From Rhizophagus sp. LPA8_4_AMF (lineage: Eukaryota; Glomeromycota; Glomeromycetes; Glomerales; Glomeraceae): 35,241 nucleotides of DNA. Shown one piece after another: positions 9,675-20,109 of this stretch; position 1 is the first letter of the stretch; each line of letters begins with the position of its first letter. The notes below the pieces were generated by a model. That model was not told the DNA's origin. It worked only from the letters and a program-made list of their open reading frames with translations, and made no database searches. The position numbers and the translations under genes are program-made. The DNA lies in contig JADRCO010000380.1 in the NCBI GenBank assembly GCA_021464525.1, positions 1 to 35,241 of the forward strand, read 5' to 3'.

Positions 9675-11237
9675 TTAGAAACTTACTACTTGGAATACTT
9701 CATAATTTTCTACTATAAAAGTTAATGGAATATTTATATTAGGATAATAATCTCTATTATTATTATAAACCCAATAATTAGTATTGTGACATCCTAAATT
9801 ACCCATACTGGGGCCAGTATTAATATCACAATAAATAGCATAATTAGAATCATTAATATATCCTAATTTTGCAGTAGAAATATCCTTTCCATTTAAAAAA
9901 TTAAATAGAAAACTATTTGAAGTATTTTTCCAACCATTATATCCATCCCAATCAAGTGGATTATATCCTCCAACTAATTGTTTTGTGCCTTGAATTTTTG
10001 CTATCCAAATAGTAGCTCCTTTATTATCACAATTTATATGAAATGATACAGTATTAAATCCATCCCTATCTGATTGATATAATAATTTAAATTCATAAGG
10101 AATATTATTCTTATTATAAGAGGAATCTTTTCTATCAATCCATGAAGCAAATAAAAATATGTGTTTTGATTCAATTAAGGTTGAATCTAATTTAAATTTT
10201 AAACTTGAAGGTGCTACATTGGGTTTAGGTTTCATACTAGGAACCAAATAAAATTCCAAAAGATTATGAATTAAATCTTGAGGTAAAATATCTTTATAAC
10301 AATAAACTTTATTAAAGAAATCTGCAGATTTAATATCATAAAATTTAATTAGAGGAATAAATCTGTCCAATAACATTTTAATCATTGTAATATCATCTTT
10401 GCTCCATTTTGTTGAATCATTTATCATGTTTTGTTGATAAAAACACCATTTTAATAACCCTTCCCAAATTTTAATTTCTTCCATATTTAAGTCATTTTGT
10501 CTTAATAATATCTTCAATAAAGGAGCCTTTAAATTTAATAACTCTTCCCAAGTATTAATTTCTTCTATATTTAAGTCATTTGTCTTAACAATAACTCCAA
10601 TAAAGGAGCCTTTAACTCAATAAATTTATCAGAATTAAATAAAATTTCAGGTTCTTTACAAATTATTTCAAGATAATAATCCCATAAATCTGTAAATGAT
10701 TTATATTGATAAGCATTTTCAAGAATACCAATTGGATTTTGAATTAAAAATTCAGTTAGGTGCTCAATCAAATATTCTTGAATATAAGTAATCAATTCTT
10801 GTATTTTAAGTTCATTAACTGCTATCAAAAGTTTCAATACTTCAGGACCTTGTAAATACTTCACTTCAATATTTCCACAATAAATAAATCTAAATAATGT
10901 TTAAATAATTATAATTTAATATATTTCACCTAATTTCAAGAAGAAAAAAATTCATATATTGATTTATTTTAACTATTATACATTACCTAAGAATGATATT
11001 AAATAAATGAGGTGAAATATTTGGTTTCCTTAAAATAAATTTTTCATTTTTTTTCTCAACACATTCATTAGAAAATGCAGTATGAAAATATTGAGATCTG
11101 GTACATAATAAAACATCTAAATGTGCATGAATTTCCTTTACATTCGGTTCTTTTCCAGCATAAATAATAACATCTATTTTTTCTTCAAAAAACCTTTTGT
11201 AATTACTGGGTAATTCTGCCAAATATTTTAAAGCCAT
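9675..11237 (-). pseudogene. BTB-BACK-TLDc protein, copy 2, with 84 bp internal duplication and frameshift
   Basis: Exon 1 is 11237-10987 and exon 2 is 10889-9675 (intron 97 nt, donor GTAATG, acceptor TTTAG, phase 2). I start at the second of two adjacent Met codons because MALKYLAELPS aligns with the starts of the other copies. BTB lacks two residues before DVIIYAGKEPN and gains one at HAHLDVLLC. In the BACK region, ~84 bp encoding KAPLLxxLLRQND...EELL is tandemly duplicated (about 10450-10533 and 10534-10616). The upstream unit has AAA where the other has AAAA at 10579-10581, so the frame stops at TAA 10571-10573. The rest (TLDc, ending ENYEVFQVVSF) is open. With the missing A the product would be ~488 aa with a 28-residue insertion. 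Because the lesion is in a short A-run, a sequencing error cannot be excluded. Confidence 0.85.
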
Positions 11238-11276
11238 CATTTTTTTTTTTAAAAAAAACGTAAAGTGGAATTTGTA

Positions 11277-11288
11277 CATATTTATATA
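11277..11288 (-). promoter_or_regulatory. TATA-like box of BTB copy 2
   Basis: On the minus strand TATATAAATATG lies about 40-50 bp before the ATG at 11237. The same ATATAAATATGTACA string occurs at the same distance before copy 3, inside a conserved upstream block (about 11238-11400). Confidence 0.5.
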
Positions 11289-11399
11289 GTTCTTATAATC
11301 AAATATTGCAAGTTAGTCAGTAATTGTAATAATTTAATGGCGTATGATCTGTATGATAGCATAATTGGTTTAATATTAATTAATCAACAAATTACTCAA

Positions 11400-11690
11400 A
11401 AATTGATATTTGAATATATAAAAAAAGTTTTAGATTTATAAATTAAACAATAAAATTTTTGAATTTTCTATATGTTTTAGTGTTTAATTGTAATTACTCT
11501 GCCCTGTTATTATTGTATTACCTAGTTGACCGAGGAAATAAATTATATGGCCATATGAACCATATAGTAACCAACCATATTTGGCAAATAAATAATAGTT
11601 ATTCGGCACTACACAATTTTATTGGCTATACACGATTTATCATAGTGATTGTCAATTATAAACAATTATGTAATAATTGGTATCAGGTCT
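11400..11690. other. Intergenic beyond the BTB copy 2 promoter
   Basis: The upstream homology with copy 3 fades here. The short open frame at 11459-11695 has no protein-like signature. Nothing else is supported. Confidence 0.4.
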
Positions 11691-11692
11691 TA

Positions 11693-11860
11693 TAGCTAAT
11701 AATTAACTATATAATAAATATAGCTAATAATTACCTACATAATAAATATAGCTAATAATAAACTACATAATAAATATATCTAATAATTAACTATTTAATA
11801 AATATAAACTATATAATAATTATAGCTAATAATTGACTATATAATGAATATAATTAAATA
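11693..11860. repeat. 28 bp minisatellite, about six units
   Basis: Units beginning TAGCTAATAATTAACTATAT start at 11693, 11721, 11749 and 11777 (exact 28 bp steps); later units are degenerate, ending near 11860. It is purely A/T-rich and non-coding. Confidence 0.85.
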
Positions 11861-11990
11861 TAAAGTAAATGTTTTAATTGTAATTTCATTTTTCTATTAT
11901 ACTGTTTATAACACTGCAAACTATTCTCATCTGAAAACTTGAGTTCCTTTAAATTCAAATGAAAATTATAGGCTTGAATTTTTTTCTGAC

Positions 11991-12305
11991 CTAATATTTC
12001 CTTAATAATTCTCCATTCACTGATAATTTTAATACTCTTCTAGTTAATTCTTTGATCTTGTATGGTCTATTTAACATTATCTCGTATATATAATATAGTC
12101 TGTTCTATTTTCATTTAATTTTCTAACAAATGTTTTTCTTTTGCTGCATTATAATATAAAATTTTATCTCCTATTTGAAATGTTGCTTTTCTTTTAATTT
12201 TTTAATTTTCGATATATTTTCTATTTTTCTTGTGTTTTTCCAATTTTTATTTTGCTTGATTCCTCATGTTTGGCAATTCTTCTATAATTAATCCTTTTAT
12301 TTTTT
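11991..12305 (-). pseudogene. Ty3/gypsy-type integrase C-terminal remnant
   Basis: Reading the minus strand, segments in changing frames match the end of fungal Ty3/gypsy Pol integrase: IIEELPNMRNQAK then a lysine-rich linker, KRKATFQIGDKILYYNAAKE, and, after a frame change, IYEIMLNRPYKIKELTRR followed by VLKLSVNGELLRKY and TAG at 11991-11993. The FQIGDKIL block and the GPY/F-like region leading to NGELL are typical of the chromatin-side tail of such integrases. Several stops and frameshifts show it is dead. No protease, reverse transcriptase or LTR is visible nearby, so this is a 3' fragment. The AT-rich repeats at 12330-12450 lie where the rest of Pol should be. Confidence 0.65.
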
Positions 12306-12309
12306 TAGT

Positions 12310-12735
12310 TAAATATCATTTGTTTTTAATTAAAAAACATCAAGCCAGACGTTTTTTAGTTAAAGAAATCCAAAAAAACACTTTTTTAATAAATAGCATC
12401 GGGATTGTTTTTTTAGTTAAAAATGAATTTTTTTAATTAAAAAACTAGATTAGGTTGATGTACAGTGACTTCGTCACCACTACTGATTGAGTCACGCTAG
12501 AAAATTTTTCATATTTGTTTACTAAAAAATTTTGTTTTCATATTTAAATATTTTATCCTATCTATTTATGAGAAAAAATTATTGTATCCACTTCTTATTA
12601 TAGTATTGTAACTGCCTTTGATCGCTTTGAATAAAATGACATTATAAAAATAAATTATCATAACCATCAATGAAAAAAATTTATCGTATTTATATAATTA
12701 AAAAATTGTCATTCTTAGATTACTCTGTATAAATA
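12310..12735. repeat. TTTTTAGTTAAA-type low-complexity repeats
   Basis: TTTTTTAGTTAAA or TTTTTAATTAAAAAA recurs near 12305, 12325, 12353, 12409 and 12430, separated by 20-50 bp of less biased sequence. The part from 12450 to 12735 is plain intergenic DNA. Confidence 0.45.
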
Positions 12736-12741
12736 ATTTGA

Positions 12742-12890
12742 ATTGTGTAACATTGAAAAGTGTGATATTCCTGCGCCCGATCTTATCGTACATTTCGTAG
12801 TTAAGGGAATTGATTGGTTTTCATGACTGCGGTGACCAATCTTTAAGCTAATACCTTTCCGGTTAATGAAATTTTAACCGGATTTTTCTT
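12742..12890 (+). ncRNA. 5S rRNA-like element (pseudogene or 5S-derived SINE)
   Basis: The block holds, in 5S order, CCCGATC (~12777), GTAGTTAAG (12797-12805, box A region), GATTGGT...GGTGACCAATC (12812-12841, including the box C-like GGTGACC) and AATACC (~12850). GATTGGT and ACCAATC pair as a 7 bp stem where 5S helix IV/V lies. It is followed by a perfect 8 bp hairpin CCGGTTAA/TTAACCGG (12859-12881) and a T-run at 12883-12887 that could end Pol III transcription. Divergence from a normal 5S (extra bases, an A/T-shifted stem) argues for a pseudogene or a 5S-derived short interspersed element. Its 3' tail recurs at 32826-32850. Confidence 0.42.
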
Positions 12891-14075
12891 TATATTCTGA
12901 TGGATTACTGCTAACAAAAAAAGGTATAGTGCTATAGTTCTTATTAATTGTATTTCATTTACGGTCGTTTCTGCTCTCTTAGTTGCCGCAATTAAACAAT
13001 TTTTTTCTTTCAGTTTTTATCGTAAATACCGAAACTAATTAGTTTTTTTAAATTTTTTTATCAGATTTTCTCCCTCTTTTTATTATTATATTTCTTTCGG
13101 TTATCTTAACCAAGATTTATTTATTTTTTTTTTGTTTTATCTATTTTTCCTGTTTTCTTAAACCGAAATATTTTTTTTTAGTTAATTTATTTTTTATTCT
13201 ATTGAATTATTTTGTTATTTTTTTTATTGAGGGTTTTTTTGGTTGTTTTTATCAGAATTTTCTTTTTTTTATCAGAAATTTTCTTTTTTTATTGGGATTT
13301 TTTTTGATTTTTTTTTTCAGAATTTATCGGAATTTTTGTATTTTATTTTAATTTTCTTTTAACCCAAAAAATATTGTTTATTCTTTTTTTAGTTTGGATC
13401 AGGACTGTGATCTGTCTTTTTTTGATTTTTTTGTTTAGTGAGATGTTTTTAGTCAGATATTGTTTCCGACTAATAAGTTTAAAAGAATTTTTTTTAGGGA
13501 GATTCTTTTTGATATTGTTTCCCGACCAATAAGGCTGCTCCAAATTAATTTTTAGTTTAACGTCCTCCCCCCTCTATTTTTGAAAATTCTAAAGGTAATT
13601 TAAACACGTATGTTTACATATATTTAAAGCACCCCCTCTCTTTTCTAAAATTGAGTGGTACCGAATATTTCTGATTTTACCAAAAATTTCTGAAATTTTT
13701 AATATGTTTAAATGTCATATGTATGTTTGTTTAAATTATTCCCCCTCCCCTCAAATTTTAGAGCCAGAAAGGACGCTAAACTAATATTTAATTTGGAATG
13801 GCCTAAGTTCATACGAAATTTTTTTTTTGATTTTAATGGATTTTTTTCAGTGAGATAATTTTTGATATTGTTTCCTGACTAACAAAATCACATGAATTTA
13901 TTTTTTTACTGTTTTTTAAAATATTTTTTATTTATTTTTTTTTTATTTATTCTTTTTTTTGAGTAAATTTATTTATCGCACATGTGGTACATCAATACTT
14001 TCATCAAGTGATTTATCATTTAAAATTTATACATTTGCTTATTGTCACAAAAATTTTTTATATCTTTGTTAATTA
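12891..14075. repeat. T-rich DNA with dispersed short repeats
   Basis: ATTGTTTCC(G/C)GAC(T/C)AATAAG-like motifs, preceded by GAGAT and a T-run, occur at ~13440-13480, ~13499-13532 and ~13850-13890. Pyrimidine blocks CCTCCCCCCTCT, CACCCCCTCTC and CCCCCTCCCCTC appear at 13563, 13631 and 13741, each followed by AAATTxTA-type sequence. (T)nATCAGAATTTTC repeats fill 13060-13330. No coding sequence is supported. Confidence 0.5.
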
Positions 14076-15775
14076 TTAATATGTTTTCAAAAAAAAAAAT
14101 ATAAAGAAAGAAGAAAGAAAGTATAAAGAATAAAAAATTGGCGTAAGAAAATAAAAAAATGTGTAAAGAAATGAATAAAATGGGTGCAAAAAAGAGACAA
14201 AAAGAGCATGGTGTGAAAGAATGAAAAAAAACAAGTGTAAAGGAAGAAAATGGAAGGCATCCAATAATAATATTATTTGTTTGATGAGAAGGAAAAGAAT
14301 ACTTTTTGGGAGAGTGATCGATTAATTTAACTGATCAAATTGATCTGGTGTACAGGAAGGAAAGGGAAGGTATAAAGGAAGGAAATAGAAGAATGAAAGG
14401 GAATTGAAAGGGAATAGAGAACGAAAGGAAATAGTAAAAAAAATTTGTTAGTATAATTCAAAGCAAAAACAGCAATACAAAAAAATAATAACCTAGAAGG
14501 TTTACCTTCATAATTTGTTTTATTATCCAAAGCTTCAATTTAATCCTTAGTTTTCCATGACCAAACTTGCATGTTATCATTTATTAAAAAATTGATTTTA
14601 TTTATTTATTAGAATTTGTTTACAGAATGATTTACACATCAAAAAAAAAGTATACTAAAAACGTCATAGTATTATTAATATATCAATAAATTAGTAATAA
14701 TGAAAAAAATAATCAGAAAATATTAATTAATAATCAAGAGGACCTACCTATTATCAAACCTAGCTGATCCATTTTCCATCCAAATAAACTTAAAGAACAA
14801 ATCAAACTATAAAAAAAAAAATAAATTAATTTAATTTAATAAATTGACAAGAATAATAATTTAATGATAATAACAAAAAAATACTAATATTTAATAATTA
14901 TTAATAATCAAAAATCCAGTAGTAGGAAAATCGGTACGGTATGAATTTTCAAACCAGTTGATCAAACATACAAAATTTGCATACTTTTTTTTAATAATAA
15001 TAAATTATGTTTATCTTCTTTTGTGTTTATTTTAAACCGATATTATTCAATCTGATATGTTTAAGATTTCCTGTTTAGGTTTGTTTCTAGAATTTATCAT
15101 ACTATTTATGATTTTTATCAATGGTTCTCTTGCATTCACAATATCTTAAAGAGTGAAAACTTCTTTGGTCAACTAAAAGTCCTCTTTCCTCTTTTTTAGG
15201 AAGTTGCTCAATCCAAAGAATATAAGATTATTGAGGCCTTTCCAGGTACTACTTGAGAATGAAGAGTACAAGATCTATTTTCTTTATATTGTTACATATA
15301 CTTGTAAATTTGAAGTAAATTGAAGTAAAGTATATGTTGATAAAAAGCTGGTTTATATGATTATTTTGATTATTTCATTGCCAAATTCTTAAATAGACTA
15401 TTAAAGATTTGATATGTAGTTTTAGTTTCTATTTACTTTTATTATTTTAATATACTATATAATCTGTAATTAGTATAGCTTTTAGATGAATTTAATTAGG
15501 CTACATCTGTATATGAATTATAGGAATTGCTCTTTACTTAACATCTATTTAGTATAAATTACATACTATTATAGTCAATGAGGCATTTTACTATATATAG
15601 TTTTTGATGTTGAATACTATCTGTATAAATTTAATATATATCAAGACATTATATCCATCTTTTTCATTTAAAATATATTAATTAATAAAATTTATGTTGG
15701 TAAATGTAATTATAATTATTAATAATAATAATTTTATATGATTCTTAAGAATCGAAGCTGTTCTTGTGCTCGGTA
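14076..15775. other. AT-rich DNA with scattered exon-like remnants
   Basis: 14090-14450 is a purine-rich low-complexity tract; the open frames opposite it reflect only composition. On the minus strand 14500-14580 reads MQVWSWKTKD, stop, IEALDNKTNYE then a donor-like GTAAAC, and 14745-14830 holds a block ending GATAATAG before GTAGGT; both look like decayed exons. On the plus strand an acceptor-like TTTTTTAG at ~15200 is followed by EVAQSKEYKIIEAFPGTT and a stop, an orphan terminal exon candidate. The rest shows nothing. Confidence 0.35.
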
Positions 15776-15781
15776 TTTATC

Positions 15782-15838
15782 TTTTTTTTTTTTTTTTTTT
15801 TTGTTTTTTTGTTTTTTACATGGTTTTTTTTTTTTTTG

Positions 15839-15867
<29 letters not shown>
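15782..15867. repeat. Poly-T tract
   Basis: A nearly pure run of T, broken by a few G and one ACATGG, about 85 bp long. The open frame across it is an artefact of the homopolymer. Confidence 0.9.
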
Positions 15868-15871
<4 letters not shown>

Positions 15872-16252
15872 GATATATAGTATCTTACAAGGTTTCTTCA
15901 TATTTGCTCACATTGGCGAGCCATGATTGAAATATAAAGTTATGGTTTTCTTTGCATGATACTTTATTAATATTCTATGACAGACAGAAAGTTTCTTTAT
16001 CTAACTATCATACTGGTTTATACTAAAATAAGTCCATTATATTTTATCTAAAAATCTAAAAGAAAGAAAAAATTTACATATATATTATATATATTTATAA
16101 ACTTTTGTTTGTATCTAATATTTAATAAATTAATGATAAATATAAAACAATAAAATTAAAAAAGATTTATATGATTAATTTATTATTTTAAAACATACAC
16201 CATTATTCATGCCGTATTTTCTTTAATATGTAAATATGTAAATGGTGTTTAT

Positions 16253-16374
16253 TTATTGTCCTTCTGGTGTTTCTGGTGTTTTAACAGAACTTTCTTTTGC
16301 GACCACTTCATAATCTTCATCCAGTTTACTAATTGGCAGTTTAATTTGTTCTTTGAATTTTTTTACATTAGTCA
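16253..16374 (-). pseudogene. Orphan terminal exon, unknown protein
   Basis: After the acceptor-like TTCTAAG at 16375-16381, the minus strand is open for 39 codons: TNVKKFKEQIKLPISKLDED, then YEVVAKESSVKTPETPEGQ and TAA at 16253-16255. The amino-acid balance (Lys, Glu, Pro, Val, few of the Asn/Tyr/Ile/Phe expected from random AT-rich DNA) is protein-like. Upstream sequence (EHLQIKK, then stop) may be a damaged preceding exon. I do not recognise the family; the acidic, Thr/Pro-rich end looks like a disordered C-terminal tail. It could be the last exon of a live gene whose other exons I missed, or a fragment left by duplication. Confidence 0.4.
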
Positions 16375-17150
16375 CTTAGAATTAATTAATGTAAACTATA
16401 TACTCTATTATAGTTTCTTGATTTGTAAATGCTCATACAAAAATAAAAAAAATGTATTTCATTAATTTTTAATTTTTAATTAATAAAAATAATATGCATG
16501 TTATATTAGTTCAATATAATATTTACTGTATATTCAGAAAAGAAAATATGTTAAAATTGTTTTTTTTAAGTAAATAAGAATAATTTTTTAATTTTAAAAA
16601 ATTTTAAAAATTTTTGAAATTTAACAGTTTTTTAATTTAAATAACCAGAGTTTATAAAATTAAAGTTAGCTTATTGATATCCTATATATAATTTCATTTA
16701 AATCCAATTATTTACTTCAATTTGAAATTATATTTAATAAGATTTTAAAAAGCATTTTTCTTCAAACTTTGTATTTGTATATAATACCATTTTTGGAATA
16801 AAATAAAATGATCCTCATTATATTATAAAAGAGAATGTATTTTTTATTGATTTCTAATTATGAACTATATTTTATAATTAATTAAGTAATTAATATCCTT
16901 TATAAATAAATTTTTACATGTCAATAATATTAATGTATATAATCAATTTGTCTGCAAAATTTTTTTTTTACAAATAAGGGATGAAGTTGGGTGGATAATT
17001 AGTGCAGAATTTATAAAAAGAAAATCAGAAATAAACAAATATGTAACGTATATAGTGCAGTAGTATTAGAAATAATTTTAGTATACTAGAGACAATTTTT
17101 ACCTTTATAGTTAAGTGAAACTCATACATGTCAAAAGTAGATGATGAATC
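16375..17150. other. AT-rich intergenic DNA
   Basis: No frame, repeat or structure that I can support. It separates the orphan exon from the transposase-like remnant, both on the minus strand. Confidence 0.5.
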
Positions 17151-17156
17151 AATATA

Positions 17157-17850
17157 TTAATAGAGATAATAGTATAATTTGTAATATGAAGGGTATACAG
17201 AAAAAGTGAGTAAATTTTGTCTCAATCTTAATTTATTTCTTGTGGTATATAGAGATGATGGAAAATTTTCAAATTGATTAGAGTCCAATTTTATTAAAAC
17301 ATGGTATAAATAGTAATTAATGTGTCGATTGCAGTATCAGCCAAGCAAAATCTGGTTTGAAATCTTAAAATGAATGTAAGTATCCATTTATCATCTATAT
17401 GTTGCCAATTTTCATAATTTTCATTAAAAGTATTATAAAGTGATGAAAAATAATTTTTGTTGTTAGAATCTTCTTTATTTTCATCATTATCATCTGGTCT
17501 TTCATAATCTTCTTCTTAATCATCATTAAAATCTTTCTTCTGACAATTCTGATATCTGATATACCAAATTATAATCATTATTTTTGTTGGTTTGCAATTA
17601 AACATTATAATCTCAAAGATTATTGTTATTTCTAACCTTCTTAATTTTGGAAATTTAGATCCTATATTTTCAAAAAATGGCATGTCTTCTTGGAAAGGTC
17701 CTTCATTAATAAATGTGTGTGATGATACTTCTATAATTAGAGCATCTTTGATAACAGTTGATGATTCAATTGCTAGATCAGCTTCAAATGAAACAGATGT
17801 ACTTTTACATTCGTAGTATAGATGCATAGGAGGTGGTAATGGGTTGTCAT
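17157..17850 (-). pseudogene. tnp2/CACTA-like transposase N-terminal remnant
   Basis: The minus strand is open from about 17850 (DNPLPPPMHLYYECKS) to TAA at ~17502-17504, continues in the same frame through an acidic stretch (EEDYERPDDNDENKED) to WQHIDDKWILTFILRFQTRF and DTAIDTLITIY, and then, after a one-base frame change near 17290, reads FENFPSSLYTTRNKLRLRQ and LLTFSVYPSYYKLYY before TAA at 17157-17159. The acidic linker, a WIL-W/F-I-F/Y-Q-RF block and a FPSS-Y...FAVCP-like block in this order resemble the N-terminal part of tnp2-type transposases that are abundant in Rhizophagus. The Cys residues expected in the last block are Tyr, consistent with decay. No catalytic part is present. Confidence 0.45.
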
Positions 17851-18725
17851 GAAATGTTTTCTAACATCATTGTTGGTCATTGTTAATGCAAATCGTATAA
17901 GACAATCCCAGTCTGTGGAGTGAACATTTTTGATGTTTTGGTAGATCTCCAAATGGGCAGGTCAGGTAATTGACTTGACCTAACCTGAAGTGGGTCATAA
18001 ATTTGATGACAAAACCAAATGTTATTAAGAAAAAATGTTTCAGCATTGTATTTAATTTAAACCAGTAAATTGGTAATAATAATAATTAAAGAATAAAAAA
18101 TACTACTTAATAACTACAGTAGTAATAAGAAAAAAACCCACCTGTTGTTAAACTTGCTGTAGCAGCTAATCTGTTTATTCACCCCAAAATAAAAGTCACA
18201 TAGTTGAACCTAAAATTATAAAATAAAAAATCTACACAAATAATCACTGGATTTACTGCATTCGGCAGTTTTAATTTTTCTTTTCATATTAAAGCCAAAG
18301 ACTGAACCTAAAAATGTTGATTAGTAATATTAATCAAATAAAAATAAAAAATCTTTATTAATAACCACTTTAATAAACATATATTTATGGTAAATAGTAA
18401 TAAAGTAGTTCCTAATAATTTTTTTTTATAATTATTTCTTAACGAACAGTTTTACTACTATGATAGGAATTTTTAATATACACGGTCAGGGAATATGTTA
18501 CAACTAAATGTTTGTATCTGGATCAGTTTCTACTAACTATGTTTTGATAGTTATTTCTTTGAAAATTTGGAAAAATATCCTTTTATGCTTAATACATTTA
18601 TAAATAATTCATATACTAATAAGTTCTAGTAAGTAACTATATCCAAATTGGATAAGAACATATGCATTAGGCTTATCACGAAGGAAAATAATATCTTTGT
18701 TTATTAATATTATTGTGTATTAGCC
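17851..18725. other. Intergenic with small palindrome and minus-strand exon-like cassettes
   Basis: AGGTCAGGT (17959) and ACCTAACCTGA (17978) form interlocking inverted repeats. On the minus strand, TTTTTAG then GTTCAGTCTTTGGCTTT (about 18310) and ATTTTAG then GTTCAACTATGTGAC (about 18212), the latter ending AACAG before GTGGGT at ~18141, look like small exons; one frame of the first reads VFGFNMKRKIKTAECSKSSD. They may be remnants of one transcript, but the product is not recognised. Confidence 0.35.
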
Positions 18726-18729
18726 CTAC

Positions 18730-18795
18730 CTTGTTTTATATTTTCAAATCTATCAAATGGTACCCATGCCACTACCACCAAGCCTTAACTTCGCC
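18730..18795 (-). pseudogene. Protein-kinase N-lobe exon remnant
   Basis: The minus strand reads VVAWVPFDRFENIKQ and then a donor-like G|GTAGGG. W-x-P-F-x-x-F-x-x-I-K is the segment that precedes the glycine-rich loop in the expanded Rhizophagus kinase family. The next exon, which should carry the loop and the VAxK lysine, is not found downstream, so this is an isolated piece. Confidence 0.4.
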
Positions 18796-20075
18796 AAAGA
18801 AATAATCATTGTCATTTCTTAATTTGTTTAATATTGATTTCATGAAAAAATCATTGTTTTAGTTCAGGAGAATGTTTTGGAAAGGTTTTCTTGTTTCCTT
18901 GAGAAAATATTGATTAAAACTGAGATTTCCCAATTGTACATATCTAAATAAATTATTTTCGTGCTTATTTCATTTTTTTTAAAACATATATACACTTTCA
19001 AGAATTCATTATTTCTCTTTAATAGATAATAATACTGATAACTATTAGATAATATTTACAGAAGTCACAGAACCTATATAAACGTCATGCATAGCAAATT
19101 TGAAAACTTGATTAGGTCCGAAGCTTTAAACTATTTGTACTTTTATTTTTTTTTATTGAATAGAAGCTTTTTTACCGTGAAATTTGAAAAAGGTTTTAAT
19201 TTATCCTCCAGTATAGGAATAGATATTTACTTAATAGAATGGACTGAAGATGGTAAGTTGTTTTTCAATTTTTATTATCTTTTCATTTATATTTACTGTT
19301 TCATTTTTGTCTATCTAGTTTTTTTGTAATGTTTTTTTAACTAATTATTTTCTTAATGGGCTTCGTTAAAATTTTCTAAGAATATTCCAATCATATGATA
19401 AATAGTTAGATGACCCCACCTGATTAAGAATATGAACTTTTTCAAACGTCCAAAATTTGATATTTTCTTAAATTTTGTTTTCTGCTGAGATGTTTGAAAA
19501 TTATCTTCCTTAATACCTTTTATTTCAAATTATAGTAAATAGGTGAATTTCATAAGGTGATGGTAGAGCACAGGAGCAATCTTATGGATGGGAAACTGGT
19601 TTGGAGTTTTAATAAATTAGTTATATAATAGATATTTCTATATCCTTACATATAATTAATAAACTCACAAATTGCACTACCTTGCAAAAATATATATATA
19701 TGTATATATATATAAATCAAAATAATAAATTACTTATTAATTTTTGAAACATAAAACTATTACCATTAGATGCATAATTCCAAGAGGAATTTAATAAAAA
19801 AAAAGTTTATTTATTAATGATAATTAGATCCATATCTTAAAAAAAGTACAATTTTCAAGGTAAAATTAAGTTTAAAAAAATTAAGGGATAGTAATATAAT
19901 TATATAATAAACTTACAAATAATCATATATTAGATATACCTTAATTTTATGTTTATACCAAATAGTAGTCTAGTGTGATATATAACAACATTTTCTAAAT
20001 TCTTCAAATTATATTTAAATAAATAGTAAAAATATAATGGTAACAAATTTTAGTGAATTCTTTCTCATTAAAACT
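18796..20075. other. AT-rich intergenic DNA with TA microsatellite
   Basis: A (TA)n tract lies at ~19689-19714. The plus-strand frame 19087-19329 contains KFEKGFNLSSSIGIDIYLIE before a donor-like GTAAGT at 19252 and may be a decayed exon, but no partner was found. Nothing else is supported. Confidence 0.4.
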
Positions 20076-20109
20076 AAACTTTATATAATAACAAATAAGA
20101 TTATAATAT

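Noticed and set aside
11693..11860. CRISPR-like array
   Set aside because: Units are contiguous 28 bp minisatellite copies with no unique spacers, in eukaryotic DNA.
14076..14530. Two minus-strand open frames rich in Phe, Leu and Ser
   Set aside because: They arise from a purine-rich low-complexity tract on the plus strand.
15738..15926. 62-codon open frame
   Set aside because: It is the poly-T tract read as Phe; no gene.
19562..19575. GGTAGAGCACAGGA, like a tRNA D-arm/anticodon stem
   Set aside because: No acceptor-stem pairing, T-arm GTTCRA or correct anticodon loop follows; a chance 14-mer or a very old fragment.
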